From JBKBKN01 sp046294625 (GTDB taxonomy: Bacteria > Bacteroidota > Bacteroidia > M30B66), in assembly GCA_046294625.1 (NCBI GenBank), contig JBKBKN010000029.1:1-33747 (forward strand): DNA of 33,747 nucleotides. The letters run 5' to 3'. The translations under genes were made by a program, and so were the position numbers. Below, one piece after another: positions 7,135 to 17,000 of the stretch; positions within the stretch are counted from its first letter, which is position 1; each line of letters starts with the position of its first letter. Below the pieces are notes generated by a model. That model saw only the letters and a list, made by a program, of their open reading frames with translations. It did not search any database and was not told where the DNA came from.

Positions 7135-9240
7135 ATGAAGCATCTGTTTTTGGGAATTGTAGTACTGCTTGCCGGGCAAGCTTTTTCACAGCGCCTTAGT
7201 TATCCGCTTACCAACAAGGTTGACCAAACTGACCTCTATCATGGTCACGAAATTGCCGATCCTTATCGTTGGCTCGAAGATGATAATTCGGAAGCCACCA
7301 AAGCCTGGGTGATTACACAAAACGAGCTCACACGAAATTTTATGCAGCGAATTCCCTATCGGGATAAGATTCGCGATCGATTGAAAGAGCTGATTAATTA
7401 TCCACGCTATTCTTTACCATCTAAAGCAGGCGATTTTCTAGTATATGCCAAAAACGATGGCTTGCAAAATCAGGCTGTGTATTACAGAGAGCATATGGGA
7501 ATCAACTCTACGGAGGTATTGCTTGACCCCAATCAATTGTCGCTCGATGGCACGGTATCGGTTAGCATCATTGGTTATTCGCAAGATAAAAAATATCTCA
7601 ATTATCTGTTGTCAAAATCAGGCTCTGACTGGCAGGAAATGCGCATCATGGAAGTGGCTAACGGGCGTACCTTGGACGACAAAATTGAATGGGTAAAATT
7701 TACCGGGGCGGCTTGGTGGGGCGATGGATTTTTTTATGCCCGCTATCCCAAGCCGGAAGCAGGAAAAGAACTCACAGCCAAAAGTGAGAACCATGCCATT
7801 TATTATCACGCACTGGGCGATGACCAAAGCAAAGACAAGTTGATTTACGAAGATCGAGAAAACCCCCTGCGTTATCATAGCCTTGCTTTAACCGAAGACA
7901 GACGCTACGCCTTGCTTTACATCTCACGCGGCACCGATGGTTCTGATATAATGTATGCCCCGATGAAAGATTTGGAATCTTTGAAATTTAAACCCCTCAT
8001 CACCGGGTTTGACCACCGAAGCAGTGTGGTGGATAATGAAGGTGACCGTTTTCTGGTGCGCACCGATATTGGAGCCCCCAATTATCGTTTGGTGATGGTG
8101 GATCCGCTAAATCCGGCACGCGATCGTTGGACCACCATAATTCCCGAAGAAAAATTCCTGCTCGAGTCGGTTAATCCAGCCGGTGGGCGATTGTTTGTCA
8201 AGCACATGAGAGATGTGGCGCACTATATGTCAGAATATAACCGCGACGGGAAGAAAATAAAGGACATACCACTACCGGCCATTGGATCGGTGAGTGGATT
8301 TGCCGGTGAAAAAGAAAGTAAAGTGCTGTTTTTTATGCTCAATTCGCATACTGCCCCTCCCATGGTGTATGAGTATGAAATCAGTTCCGGAAAAATGACT
8401 CCACACTTCAAGACCGAAGCAAAGAAATCGGAAGTGGAATTGGTTTCTGAACAAGTTTTTTTCAATAGTAAAGATGGAACGCGCATACCGATGTTTTTGA
8501 TTTATCGCAAAGGGCTCAAAAAAGATGGACAAAGACCTGTAATGCTGTATGGTTATGGTGGGTTTAATATCAGTCTTACACCTTCTTATGATGCCTTTAC
8601 CAAGGTAATAGCAGAAAATGACGGTATTTATGCTATCGTCAATCTGCGTGGAGGAGGCGAATATGGTGAAGAATGGCATAAAGCAGGCATGAAAAACAAA
8701 AAGCAAAATGTATTCGATGATTTTATCTCTGCTGCAGAATGGCTCATTGAACAAGGATATACCAATACAGGAAAACTAGGGATTTATGGTCGGTCAAATG
8801 GTGGCTTGCTGGTAGGTGCCGCCATGACTCAACGCCCTGAACTCTTCAAAGTAGCTTTTCCTGCTGTAGGGGTATTGGATATGCTGCGGTTTCATAAGTT
8901 CACCGTTGGCTGGGGTTGGGTAGGTGAGTATGGCTCTAGCGATAATGCTGACGACTTTAAATTTTTAATTAAATATTCTCCTTTGCACAACATCCGCCAA
9001 GTAGCTCATCCGGCGACGATGGTGCTCACATCTGATCACGACGACCGGGTGGTGCCTTCACATTCGTTTAAATTTGCTGCCACTTTGCAAGAAAATGACC
9101 GGGGAAATAATCCACAGCTGATCCGTATCGAAACCGGTGCCGGACATGGTGCTGGGACAGCCTTGTCAAAAGCTATTGAGACTACTGCTGATATGTATGC
9201 TTTCTTTTTTCACAACACCAATTCAACGGTTAAATATTAA
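7135..9240 (+). CDS. Prolyl oligopeptidase, family S9
   Basis: 701 residues. Serine peptidase that cleaves short peptides, typically after proline. Signal peptide at about residues 1-18 (FLGIVVLLAGQAFSQ), so it acts outside the cytoplasm. The N-terminal part carries the S9 entry motif DPYRWLEDDNSEATKAWV and a beta-propeller. The C-terminal alpha/beta hydrolase holds the triad: Ser554 in GRSNGG, Asp in DHDDRVVP (residues 634-641) and His671 in GAGHGAG. The block GYGGFNISLTPSYDAF and the NLRGGGEYGEEWHKAG segment before the nucleophile are classic for the family. Length matches known POPs (about 700). I chose ATG 7135 over an upstream TTG at 7090, because it puts Met directly before the signal peptide. 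The next gene starts 3 bases after the stop. Confidence 0.93.
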   Translation: MKHLFLGIVVLLAGQAFSQRLSYPLTNKVDQTDLYHGHEIADPYRWLEDDNSEATKAWVITQNELTRNFMQRIPYRDKIRDRLKELINYPRYSLPSKAGDFLVYAKNDGLQNQAVYYREHMGINSTEVLLDPNQLSLDGTVSVSIIGYSQDKKYLNYLLSKSGSDWQEMRIMEVANGRTLDDKIEWVKFTGAAWWGDGFFYARYPKPEAGKELTAKSENHAIYYHALGDDQSKDKLIYEDRENPLRYHSLALTEDRRYALLYISRGTDGSDIMYAPMKDLESLKFKPLITGFDHRSSVVDNEGDRFLVRTDIGAPNYRLVMVDPLNPARDRWTTIIPEEKFLLESVNPAGGRLFVKHMRDVAHYMSEYNRDGKKIKDIPLPAIGSVSGFAGEKESKVLFFMLNSHTAPPMVYEYEISSGKMTPHFKTEAKKSEVELVSEQVFFNSKDGTRIPMFLIYRKGLKKDGQRPVMLYGYGGFNISLTPSYDAFTKVIAENDGIYAIVNLRGGGEYGEEWHKAGMKNKKQNVFDDFISAAEWLIEQGYTNTGKLGIYGRSNGGLLVGAAMTQRPELFKVAFPAVGVLDMLRFHKFTVGWGWVGEYGSSDNADDFKFLIKYSPLHNIRQVAHPATMVLTSDHDDRVVPSHSFKFAATLQENDRGNNPQLIRIETGAGHGAGTALSKAIETTADMYAFFFHNTNSTVKY

Positions 9241-9243
9241 GCA

Positions 9244-9720
9244 ATGGAAAACCACCAATTAAATGAAAATGATTTTTTCACGCCAGAAGAAGTTTACCTT
9301 ATTATGGAAGTGGTAAACGAAAAACTGAAAGCGGTATATTACCATTATTGGGTGAACAACGCATCGAAAGAAAAGCTGGAGATTTTAGATTACATCGAAT
9401 TTCAATTTGAGAGTGGACGAAAATTGATTTTAGCATCCGACGATGAAAGTGAAGGAATCAGACCTTTGCCGGATTATGATTTTGATGCCAAAAGTGAATT
9501 ACTTAAGTCGCAACATGCCGGCATTATTTACATGGAGCGAAAAGATATGAGCAAATCCGCATTATGGAAAGATGCGTTGGGAAGAGATATTACACCATCT
9601 TTTTTGCAACATGAAAAACAGCATCTGAACGATAATTTGGTTTTTCACTTCGAAGGTTCCGACTCATTGGAGATATTTCTTGGTCTTGAAGGGCTCGAAG
9701 TAGAAGTATTCGAAGAGTGA
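9244..9720 (+). CDS. Hypothetical acidic protein
   Basis: 158 residues, no signal peptide or membrane segment, so probably cytosolic. It is rich in Glu, Asp and Lys, with an aromatic patch (KAVYYHYWVNN) near residue 35 and an acidic C-terminus (LEGLEVEVFEE). The segment FLQHEKQHLNDNLVFHF has several histidines, but they do not form a metal motif I know. It starts 3 bases after the prolyl oligopeptidase stop and is very probably co-transcribed with it. No family recognised. Confidence 0.75.
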   Translation: MENHQLNENDFFTPEEVYLIMEVVNEKLKAVYYHYWVNNASKEKLEILDYIEFQFESGRKLILASDDESEGIRPLPDYDFDAKSELLKSQHAGIIYMERKDMSKSALWKDALGRDITPSFLQHEKQHLNDNLVFHFEGSDSLEIFLGLEGLEVEVFEE

Positions 9721-9794
9721 TAATAATCCGGCGAGCATTTGCGACGGTAAATAGGATTTTTGACTATCCCTAAAAAAAATAAACAGTCTTTAAT

Positions 9795-9830
9795 AAAAAA
9801 CCTTTGGCTTTATTGACCAAAGGTTTTATT
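9795..9830 (-). terminator. Rho-independent terminator of tRNA-Val (possibly bidirectional)
   Basis: A 7-bp stem CCTTTGG/CCAAAGG (9801-9807 and 9817-9823) with a 9-base loop is extended by A/T pairs. It is flanked by six A on the left and a T run on the right. Read on the minus strand it lies just after the tRNA 3' end and is followed by a T run. On the plus strand it could also end the 9244 transcript. The rest of the 329-base stretch between 9720 and 10050 (9721-9794 and 9912-10049) shows nothing else. Confidence 0.7.
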
Positions 9831-9836
9831 GTTGTG

Positions 9837-9911
9837 TGGGAGCTACTGGATTCGAACCAGTGACCCTCTGCTTGTAAGGCAGATGCTCTGAACCAGCTGA
9901 GCTAAGCTCCC
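9837..9911 (-). tRNA. tRNA-Val (anticodon UAC)
   Basis: Read on the minus strand this is a full cloverleaf of 75 nt. The acceptor GGGAGCT (9911-9905) pairs with AGCTCCC (9844-9838), with discriminator A at 9837. The D arm is GCTC..GAGC. The anticodon arm is TCTGC-CTTACAA-GCAGA, with anticodon TAC. The T arm is ACTGG-TTCGAAT-CCAGT. UAC reads GUA and other GUN valine codons. CCA is not encoded. Confidence 0.95.
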
Positions 9912-10049
9912 TTATTTTGGGGTTGCAAATATAGATATAGGATTGCGAACTCCAAATTTTTCAAATTATTTTTTCATTTTTCTTAATTTATTTTTTTCTA
10001 TAGTTGGCAAGTATCAGATAATCAACTTCTTGAACTCCGTCAACTCGGG

Positions 10050-11966
10050 CTATCTTGTTACTTTGGCAAATCTTGCAGTGGCCGAAAAAGCATCACTCAT
10101 TAGGTTAACAATATAAATTCCAGGCTGTAGCGAATGGGTTTTCATCTGCAATACGCTATCATGAAAGTTATTTAAGCTTTTGCTGATTACCCTTTTACCG
10201 CTCAAGTCAAAGATGTCGATGCTAAGCTGTCCTTTGATGTTTTGGGGTAATTCTATCTGCAGGTTTTCGGCAGTGGGATTGGGAAACAAACGGAGCGATG
10301 GTTTAACGGGCAAATCTTCAGTGCTTAATCCCAAACCGGCCATAAATTCATAAGTAATTTCAGTGCCAAAATCGGTAGCAAAGCTAAACACAGTTGTCCC
10401 TGTGATTCTATGTAAAGAAGCGCTACCTGAACCATCGTTGTTGGCAAAAAAGCTTAAACCGTTTTTTCCCGAATCAGTAATACGTAATGCATAACAGCCA
10501 TCGGCTAGCTGAAAAGTATCGCGATAAAGGGTATTGTTATCGAGGTTAGAACGACTGTAGAGTACATTTCCTTCTCGGTCGCTTAGCGTGTAGGCCGTTT
10601 CAAAACCACGGTTATTAGTTCTCAAGCGAAATTCAAGCGTGTTTTGTTGCAAGGGTGAATTATTAAAAGTACTTGTGCGTGTATTATTAGCCGCTTGTTC
10701 ATCGTTCTGACCATTTGGCAGTGACACGGTACAAATAAAATTTCTTCCTCCTTCGGCTATTGCTGTCCAATCGATATCACCAAGTTGCACATCTGCGGTT
10801 TCTCCATAAGCAAGATTTCCTGTCCATTGAAATTCTGCCTGAGGGCCATTGATGATACCGTAGCGAATTAAACATGAAGTGAGGTTCTCTCGGCCTTCAT
10901 TTTTTATTCTCACCATGGGATTCATGCACATGGGATTAAATCTTCGCCAGGTGGACTCACGATTAGGTCTGATGATTGATTCCAGTGCCACATCGTGATT
11001 GAAATTGTAGGCACCATAATAAATCACGTGGGCATCGACTATGTAATTAGGGTTAAATCCTGCGCCACCGTTGTAGGTGTAAGGGTCGAAGTCTAAGTCA
11101 ACATTTGAATTGCCAGAAGAGAAAAAGGGCGTGAGTTCATGTCGGAATGTATTAGCCCGGTCGCCTGGACACCAGTTGCTGCGGTCGAAAAGCCAAGTGC
11201 CGCCCTGCGGGAAGATAGGATTCATCCCACATTCGTCGCGCCACATTAAATTGGAGAATCGCTGCTGACCATTAATTTTCAAGTAGTAGTTTTTGGGACA
11301 GAACTCTGCGCAGTTTTCATTTCCACCAAAAGAGTGACCTGTGGGCGTAAAAAAGAATGCCGAATGCGTTTCGCCCGACTGATAGCCAATATTTACCGGA
11401 ACAAGGTGATTTTCTATAGGATTGGAAGCAATGCCATATTCAAATCCACCCGCACCGCTGTGGTATATACTTTGAATTCTTTTTGAATCTCTTGGTGGCA
11501 CTCCTTCAATGAAATCAAAATCAAGTGTGATGGTGAAGCCATCCTGCCAACCGGCATAGAATGCATCGATTTTTACATCTCCTTTTAAAATCGGAGCATA
11601 ATCGGTTACATCAAAGGTCCATGTGTTTCTCCACATATTGGCAAAAGTGCCGGCATAAGGGGTGATGATGCGCCCTAGCTCAACAAAGAAAGAATCATTT
11701 TCATTGGGTTTTACCAAGGCTCTGATCATGGTGGTATAATCCCATTGCGAGCATCCGGTCGCAGGACAGCCTAGCGTGTAGTGCATGAGAATCTTTCGGT
11801 ATTGTCCTGATTCCGGAAACTGACCAACGCGCGCATAACTACCATACCAAGGCCAGTGAACCCTGTCATGCGTTTTTACTTTGATGGTATCTTCTGCTTT
11901 AAGGTTAAACGTAAAAAGGGCAAATACCACTGATAGTGCAAAATATAATTGGTGTTTATGTTGCAT
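10050..11966 (-). CDS. PNGase F-like (peptide-N-glycosidase F-related) secreted protein with T9SS sorting domain
   Basis: 638 residues. Signal peptide at residues 1-24. The next 330 or so residues resemble the two eight-stranded jelly-roll domains of peptide-N4-(N-acetyl-beta-glucosaminyl)asparagine amidase F. That enzyme removes N-glycans from glycoproteins by hydrolysing the Asn side-chain amide. Family blocks visible: LGCPATGCSQWDY (Asp76, at the place of the catalytic Asp of PNGase F), GNENCAEFCPK (Glu221, at the place of the catalytic Glu) and NPIFPQGGTWLFDRSNWCPGDR. A beta-rich linker follows, then a type A T9SS domain (SLRLFPNPTAENLQIELPQ, LQPGIYIVNLM). It is much longer than mature PNGase F (about 314 residues) because of the added linker and sorting domain. 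Enzyme activity is inferred, not shown. Convergent with the prolyl oligopeptidase unit and divergent from the kinase gene at 12133. Confidence 0.8.
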   Translation of the reverse strand: MQHKHQLYFALSVVFALFTFNLKAEDTIKVKTHDRVHWPWYGSYARVGQFPESGQYRKILMHYTLGCPATGCSQWDYTTMIRALVKPNENDSFFVELGRIITPYAGTFANMWRNTWTFDVTDYAPILKGDVKIDAFYAGWQDGFTITLDFDFIEGVPPRDSKRIQSIYHSGAGGFEYGIASNPIENHLVPVNIGYQSGETHSAFFFTPTGHSFGGNENCAEFCPKNYYLKINGQQRFSNLMWRDECGMNPIFPQGGTWLFDRSNWCPGDRANTFRHELTPFFSSGNSNVDLDFDPYTYNGGAGFNPNYIVDAHVIYYGAYNFNHDVALESIIRPNRESTWRRFNPMCMNPMVRIKNEGRENLTSCLIRYGIINGPQAEFQWTGNLAYGETADVQLGDIDWTAIAEGGRNFICTVSLPNGQNDEQAANNTRTSTFNNSPLQQNTLEFRLRTNNRGFETAYTLSDREGNVLYSRSNLDNNTLYRDTFQLADGCYALRITDSGKNGLSFFANNDGSGSASLHRITGTTVFSFATDFGTEITYEFMAGLGLSTEDLPVKPSLRLFPNPTAENLQIELPQNIKGQLSIDIFDLSGKRVISKSLNNFHDSVLQMKTHSLQPGIYIVNLMSDAFSATARFAKVTR

Positions 11967-12075
11967 ACGCTTTATAGATTAATTGTGCAAAATAATCATA
12001 CTCAGCAAATAAGGTTGACCATTCTTCGCCGAAATTCACATTCTGCCCCCAATCGTGAATAACTTTTTATTTTGA

Positions 12076-12111
12076 TTTTTTGTGCCCAATCAAAGTGTAA
12101 TTGTATTTTCG
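12076..12111 (+). promoter_or_regulatory. Candidate Bacteroidota-type promoter for the deoxynucleoside kinase
   Basis: TTTTTTG (12076-12082), a 21-base spacer and TATTTTCG (12104-12111) match the Bacteroidota -33 TTG / -7 TAnnTTTG pattern with one mismatch in the -7 element. Start would fall about 15 bases before the ATG at 12133. The match is weak in an AT-rich region. Confidence 0.35.
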
Positions 12112-12132
12112 GGCGATTAAAATCAAAATATA

Positions 12133-12747
12133 ATGCATGTAGCCGTAGCCGGAAATATAGGGTCGGGAAAGACCACACTTACATCATTGCTGTCGAAGCA
12201 TTACAATTGGGTGCCACATTATGAAGATGCCGACGACAATCCTTATTTGAATGATTTCTATGAAGACATGCAACGTTGGTCTTTCAATTTGCAGATTTAT
12301 TTTTTGAATAGCCGCTTTAATCAGGTTATGGAAATTAGAAATAGTGGCAAAAAAGTGATTCAGGACCGTACCATATATGAAGATGCATTCATATTTGCAC
12401 CTAACCTACACGCTATGGGCTTAATGACCACTCGTGATTTCGAAAACTATTTTTCTTTGTTTAACCTGATTTCATCCTTTATTAAGGCGCCTGATTTGCT
12501 TATTTACCTTAGGGCGAGTGTACCCACTTTGGTTAATCAAATACAAAAGCGAGGTCGAGAGTATGAGAATTCGATTCGAATTGATTATCTGCGACGTCTC
12601 AACGAGCGATACGAAGCGTGGCTTTCGAGCTATAACTCGGGCAGACTATTGGTGGTGGATGTGGATGAAAATAAATTTTCTGAAAATCCTGAACATCTCG
12701 GTGAAATTATCAATAGAATTGATGCTGAGATTAACGGATTGTTTTAA
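12133..12747 (+). CDS. Deoxynucleoside kinase (deoxyadenosine/deoxyguanosine kinase family)
   Basis: 204 residues, cytosolic. Phosphorylates deoxynucleosides in nucleotide salvage. P-loop GNIGSGKT at residues 7-14; an acidic substrate-side segment YEDADDNPYLNDFYED (30-45); LQIYFLNSRF (53-62); the DR[T/S] motif as QDRTIYED, with Asp78-Arg79; and a lid region YLRASVPTLVNQIQKRGREYE with its arginines. Length fits the bacterial dAK/dGK/dCK family (about 200-220). The exact nucleoside cannot be read from the sequence, although ED.DDNP resembles bacterial deoxyadenosine/deoxyguanosine kinases. It stands alone, with a candidate promoter upstream and a clear terminator 20 bases after the stop. Confidence 0.9.
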   Translation: MHVAVAGNIGSGKTTLTSLLSKHYNWVPHYEDADDNPYLNDFYEDMQRWSFNLQIYFLNSRFNQVMEIRNSGKKVIQDRTIYEDAFIFAPNLHAMGLMTTRDFENYFSLFNLISSFIKAPDLLIYLRASVPTLVNQIQKRGREYENSIRIDYLRRLNERYEAWLSSYNSGRLLVVDVDENKFSENPEHLGEIINRIDAEINGLF

Positions 12748-12767
12748 TATAAAATTCAATTCTATTG

Positions 12768-12792
12768 AAGCGGGTCTTACCCCGCTTTTTTA
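12768..12792 (+). terminator. Rho-independent terminator after the deoxynucleoside kinase
   Basis: A 7-bp stem AAGCGGG/CCCGCTT (12768-12774, 12781-12787) with loop TCTTAC is followed by a T run. It sits 20 bases after the kinase stop and separates it from the next gene. Confidence 0.85.
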
Positions 12793-12810
12793 ATTTTATG
12801 GAATTACTTT

Positions 12811-14019
12811 ATGACAAGAAAAATCAAAATAGGCCTTATCAGGGAAGGTAAAAAACCCTACGATAAACGTGTAGCATTCTCGCCTGAACAGTGCAGCGCC
12901 CTCATGGAGCATTTCACAGGAACTGAGGTTTTTGTACAGCCTTCACCTCACCGTTGCATACCCGACAGTGACTACGAAAATGTCGGAATCCCAATTACTG
13001 AAGATCTAAGCCATTGCGATATTTTGTTTGGGATAAAAGAAGTGTCGGTAGATATGCTAATTGATAACAAAACCTATTTGTTTTTCTCTCATACCATCAA
13101 AAAACAACCTCATAATCGAAATCTGCTGAGAACCATTCTTCAAAAGCGCATCAGACTTATTGATTATGAATGCTTGACTTATGAAAATGGAAGTAGGGTA
13201 GTGGGTTTTGGCCGATTTGCCGGCATCGTAGGCATGCATAATGGATTTCTTACTTATGGTAAGAAATTTAACTTGTGTGATTTAAAGCCCGCTTATCAAT
13301 GCGTTGATTATGCAGAGATGCTCGCACAGTATGAACACATCAATTTGCCTGCTATCAAGATAGCGCTTGCGGGCGACGGTAGGGTTGCACATGGCTGTTT
13401 AGAAGTTTTAAGAAAATTAGGTATCAGAGAAGTGACGCCTGACGAATTTCTTAATGAGTCATTCACTGAACCGATTTATGTTCATTTGGTATCTGAAGAT
13501 TATTATGCCCACAAGGATGGAATGGAATGGGACAAAGCAGATTTTTATGAGTATCCCGAGAATTATGTGAGTACGTTTGCACCTTATACCAAAGTTTGCG
13601 ACTTATTTGTCAATGCCATTTTCTGGAATCACCGAATCCCAAGATTTTTTTCAAAAGAAGACATGCGAAGCAAGGATTTTAAAATAAAAGTTATTGCGGA
13701 TATTAGTTGCGACATTGATGGCGCTGTACCTGCAACTATTAAGGATACCACCATCGAAGATCCGGTATTTGGATACATGCCTTTTTCTGAAACAATTACT
13801 AAGCCTTATCAAAAGAATACCATTGATGTGATGGCTGTGAGCAATCTACCTTGTGAGTTACCTTTTGATGCATCTTTGATGTTTGGCGATCAGTTGTTCA
13901 GGCATGTAATGGGATTTCTGCTCGTGGAAGACCGCACCAAAATGATTGAAAGGGCCACTATTGCTAAAGATGGGAAATTAACCGAACGTTATATGTATCT
14001 TCAGGATTATATTTCCTAA
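12811..14019 (+). CDS. Saccharopine dehydrogenase (LYS1)-like / alanine dehydrogenase-superfamily oxidoreductase
   Basis: 402 residues, cytosolic. It belongs to the alanine dehydrogenase/PNT-like and saccharopine dehydrogenase (NAD+, lysine-forming) family. The N-terminal domain has IGLIREGKKPYDKRVAFSP, the usual start of the family. Lys76 (FGIKEV) and His94 (FFSHT) match in spacing and context the catalytic Lys77/His96 pair of yeast saccharopine dehydrogenase. A GFGRFAGIVG segment follows, and the nucleotide-binding glycine motif is IALAGDGRVAHG (about residues 184-195). The reaction would be NAD(P)-linked interconversion of saccharopine with lysine plus 2-oxoglutarate. However, most Bacteroidota are thought to make lysine through diaminopimelate, so the substrate is uncertain. 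No lysine genes are nearby. An out-of-frame ATG at 12798 was not used. It is convergent with the sensor kinase, whose stop is 16 bases away. Confidence 0.75.
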   Translation: MTRKIKIGLIREGKKPYDKRVAFSPEQCSALMEHFTGTEVFVQPSPHRCIPDSDYENVGIPITEDLSHCDILFGIKEVSVDMLIDNKTYLFFSHTIKKQPHNRNLLRTILQKRIRLIDYECLTYENGSRVVGFGRFAGIVGMHNGFLTYGKKFNLCDLKPAYQCVDYAEMLAQYEHINLPAIKIALAGDGRVAHGCLEVLRKLGIREVTPDEFLNESFTEPIYVHLVSEDYYAHKDGMEWDKADFYEYPENYVSTFAPYTKVCDLFVNAIFWNHRIPRFFSKEDMRSKDFKIKVIADISCDIDGAVPATIKDTTIEDPVFGYMPFSETITKPYQKNTIDVMAVSNLPCELPFDASLMFGDQLFRHVMGFLLVEDRTKMIERATIAKDGKLTERYMYLQDYIS

Positions 14020-14035
14020 TCCATCTGGAAATCTA

Positions 14036-17000
14036 CTAAAGATCCTTGGATTGCATGGCTTCATTAATGAGTTTGCCACAGCGCAACAGGGTTTCTTCGA
14101 GTATATTCATCTGAATGGGTTTGCTGATATAATCGTTCATGCCTGCTTCGATGCAAATATCTCTGTCACCTCTTAGCGCATTGGCTGTCATCGCAACTAT
14201 GAAGGGCTGTTGCTTGAATTCTAAGCTTTCTCTGATGATTCTTGTTGCTTCCAGTCCATCCATTTCAGGCATCTGCACATCCATCATAATCAAGTCATAG
14301 GCATTTTTTCGCAAAGCTTCTAATGCTTCCAAACCGTTGATAACGATATCGACCTTGTAGCCGAATGATTCTAGCATTTTCTCGGCTAGTTTTTGATTGA
14401 TCAGGTTATCTTCTGCTACCAGAATTTTCATTGGATATTTTAATGCGAATGATTCTTTGGTTTGCTGAATACTTTTCACATCCAATTGCTTTTCCTGACC
14501 TTCATCGACCAGTATTTCACAAAGCTTCATAATCAGCTGCTCTTGTTTAATAGGCTTTGATATATGCGCTACAAAATATTTATTGAGATCGGTTCGCGAA
14601 AGAATATGGCCTATGGATGAGTAAAGCACCAGTGGCAATTGTTTTTTAGAATAAATTTCATTTACCTGTCTCCCAAACATAATTCCATCCATTCCAGGCA
14701 TTTTCATATCAATGATACCGATATCGAATCGTTTATCGCTACGAAGCATTTCAAGTGCCTTAATTGGGTCTTTGATGGCAGTTACCTGCATTTCCACACC
14801 TTCTAAATGTTGTTTCAAAATGGTTAGATTGGTTTGATTGTCGTCAACAATCAAGGCTTTTTTACCCTTTAATGATGATCGTTCAAGCAGTTTATTTTCA
14901 ACCGGTTCGGTCAGTTTGAGGTCGAGTTCAAACCAGAAAGTTGATCCTTGCCCCTGCTTGCTGACCACTTCGAGTTCTCCGCCCATTAGTTCCACCAATC
15001 GTTTGCAAATCGCTAAGCCGAGACCGGTTCCACCAAATTTTCGAGTGGTAGAATTATCAACCTGCGAAAAAGGTTTAAAGAGTTTATCTTGTTTATCGGC
15101 CGGTATGCCAATTCCGGTATCGCTGATGGAAAAACGCAACCTGACTTGATTTTCATCTTCGTTGACTTTCTGAATGTTAATAATGATTTCGCCCTTTTCA
15201 GTGAATTTAATAGCATTGCCGATTAAATTGGAAAGTATTTGTCTGATTCGCGTTAGATCGCCGATTAAGTGGTAATGCGCCTGCTGATCGGCTTTGAAAA
15301 ATATTTCTAAACCTTTTTCATAAGCCCTTCCTGAAAACAGGTTCATCACTTCTTCCACACAATTATTCAAATCAAAAGGTGCCAGCTCAAGCTCCAGATG
15401 TCCTGACTCAATTTTGGAGAAATCAAGTATGTCATTGATAATGTTTAGTAAATGGTCACCACTGATTTTTATGGTTTGTAAATAATCTCTTTGTTGCTCA
15501 TTGAGTGGGGTTTCGAGCAAAAGACTGGTCATGCCAATCACACCATTCATGGGTGTTCGGATTTCGTGGCTCATGGTGGCCATGAAGTCTGATTTAGCCC
15601 TTGTAGCGGCTTCTGCAATTTCTTTGGAACGGATGATTTCTTTTTCGATTTCTTTGATTTCTGTAATATCGCGTATGGCTCCATCATAATATACATTGCC
15701 ATCGCCATCTACTGATTTCATTGAACTCAGAAGACAAAGAAAAGACGTACCATCTTTCTTTCTGAAGAGCACTTCCTGATTGGTAAATGAGCCATAGGTA
15801 TCTAATAATTCAATAAGCTCGCTTCTTCTTTTGCTGTCCACATAAAGATTTCTCGATGGCGTTTTGATGGCTTCTTGCTGATTTTCAAAGCCAAACATAT
15901 CCAGAAAAGCTTTATTGACGTAGATGATCCCTTTGTCGGGTGTGCTTCTGTAAATACCTTCCTTAATGTTTTTGTTGATGGACTCCAGTAATTGCTGATT
16001 CTGTTTGAGTATTTCCTGAGATTTATGCTGATCGGTACAATCTCTCGAGTGAACAGAGATTCCAATCACCATCCCATTTCTCTTGAGTGGATAATATTTT
16101 ACTTCATCAATTTTTTCATATACGCCATTATGTTTTCGATCGTAGTATGTTCTTTGCAAACCTTGCTGCACTTTAGGCAGTCTTTCTTCAAGTTTCTTCC
16201 TGCAATCGTCGAATGTTTCAGGGATTAGTTCGATAATACTCTTTCCTTTTTCCGGAAATACGCCATACTTGGCGTAGAAGCTTGTTTCAAAATTGGTGTT
16301 GAAATCAATGAGTTCAAATTTGTTATTCACCAGATAGATGTCATCATCGGTATTGTCAAGCACTGATCGAAGGTTCAGAAAGTCACCTTGCTTATAGCTT
16401 ACTTCATTTTCTTTGTTAGAGTTTTCTTCGGTAAGTTTTATGTCTTTCATAGACTGTGTGAAACTCTTGATTGCATCGCACAATCCATTGAAAGGATCAT
16501 TTTTACCGAAATCTTTGTAGATGGAATCATTTTCTGCACCCATCATAATCGAACTAATCATATTTTGCAGATCGATGATTTTGGATCGCTGAATTTTTTT
16601 GAATTGTGTTAGCTCATCATTTTTATCATTAACAATTCGAATGAGATCATTTTTGCTTAAGTTTTTAAGCAGATAATGCGGATCAGTTTCTATGTTTTCA
16701 CGAAGAATCAAATCATCCTTTGTGAGCGGATTCCATGTTGGCTTTATTCCTTTGTCAGCATTTGAAATCGCTTCGGATATAGTTTCGCAAGCTGAAAAGT
16801 TTTGAAAAAGTGCAGGCTTTAGTTTGGCGTAAATTTTAACTACTGACAATGAAAACCCAGTGGCGATATGGTAGCTGTGAATCCAATTAGACTTAAATTT
16901 AATTTGATGACTCTCAAACTCTTTTTGAACCGATCTCGGTATCATTTTTAGCCTTCGTGCATCAATGATCTGAACTGCTTTTTCAAGTTGATTGTCATTG

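Noticed and set aside
8272..8754. Open frame of 160 codons on the minus strand
   Set aside because: Antisense to the conserved catalytic part of the prolyl oligopeptidase; its sequence is a by-product of codon use there.
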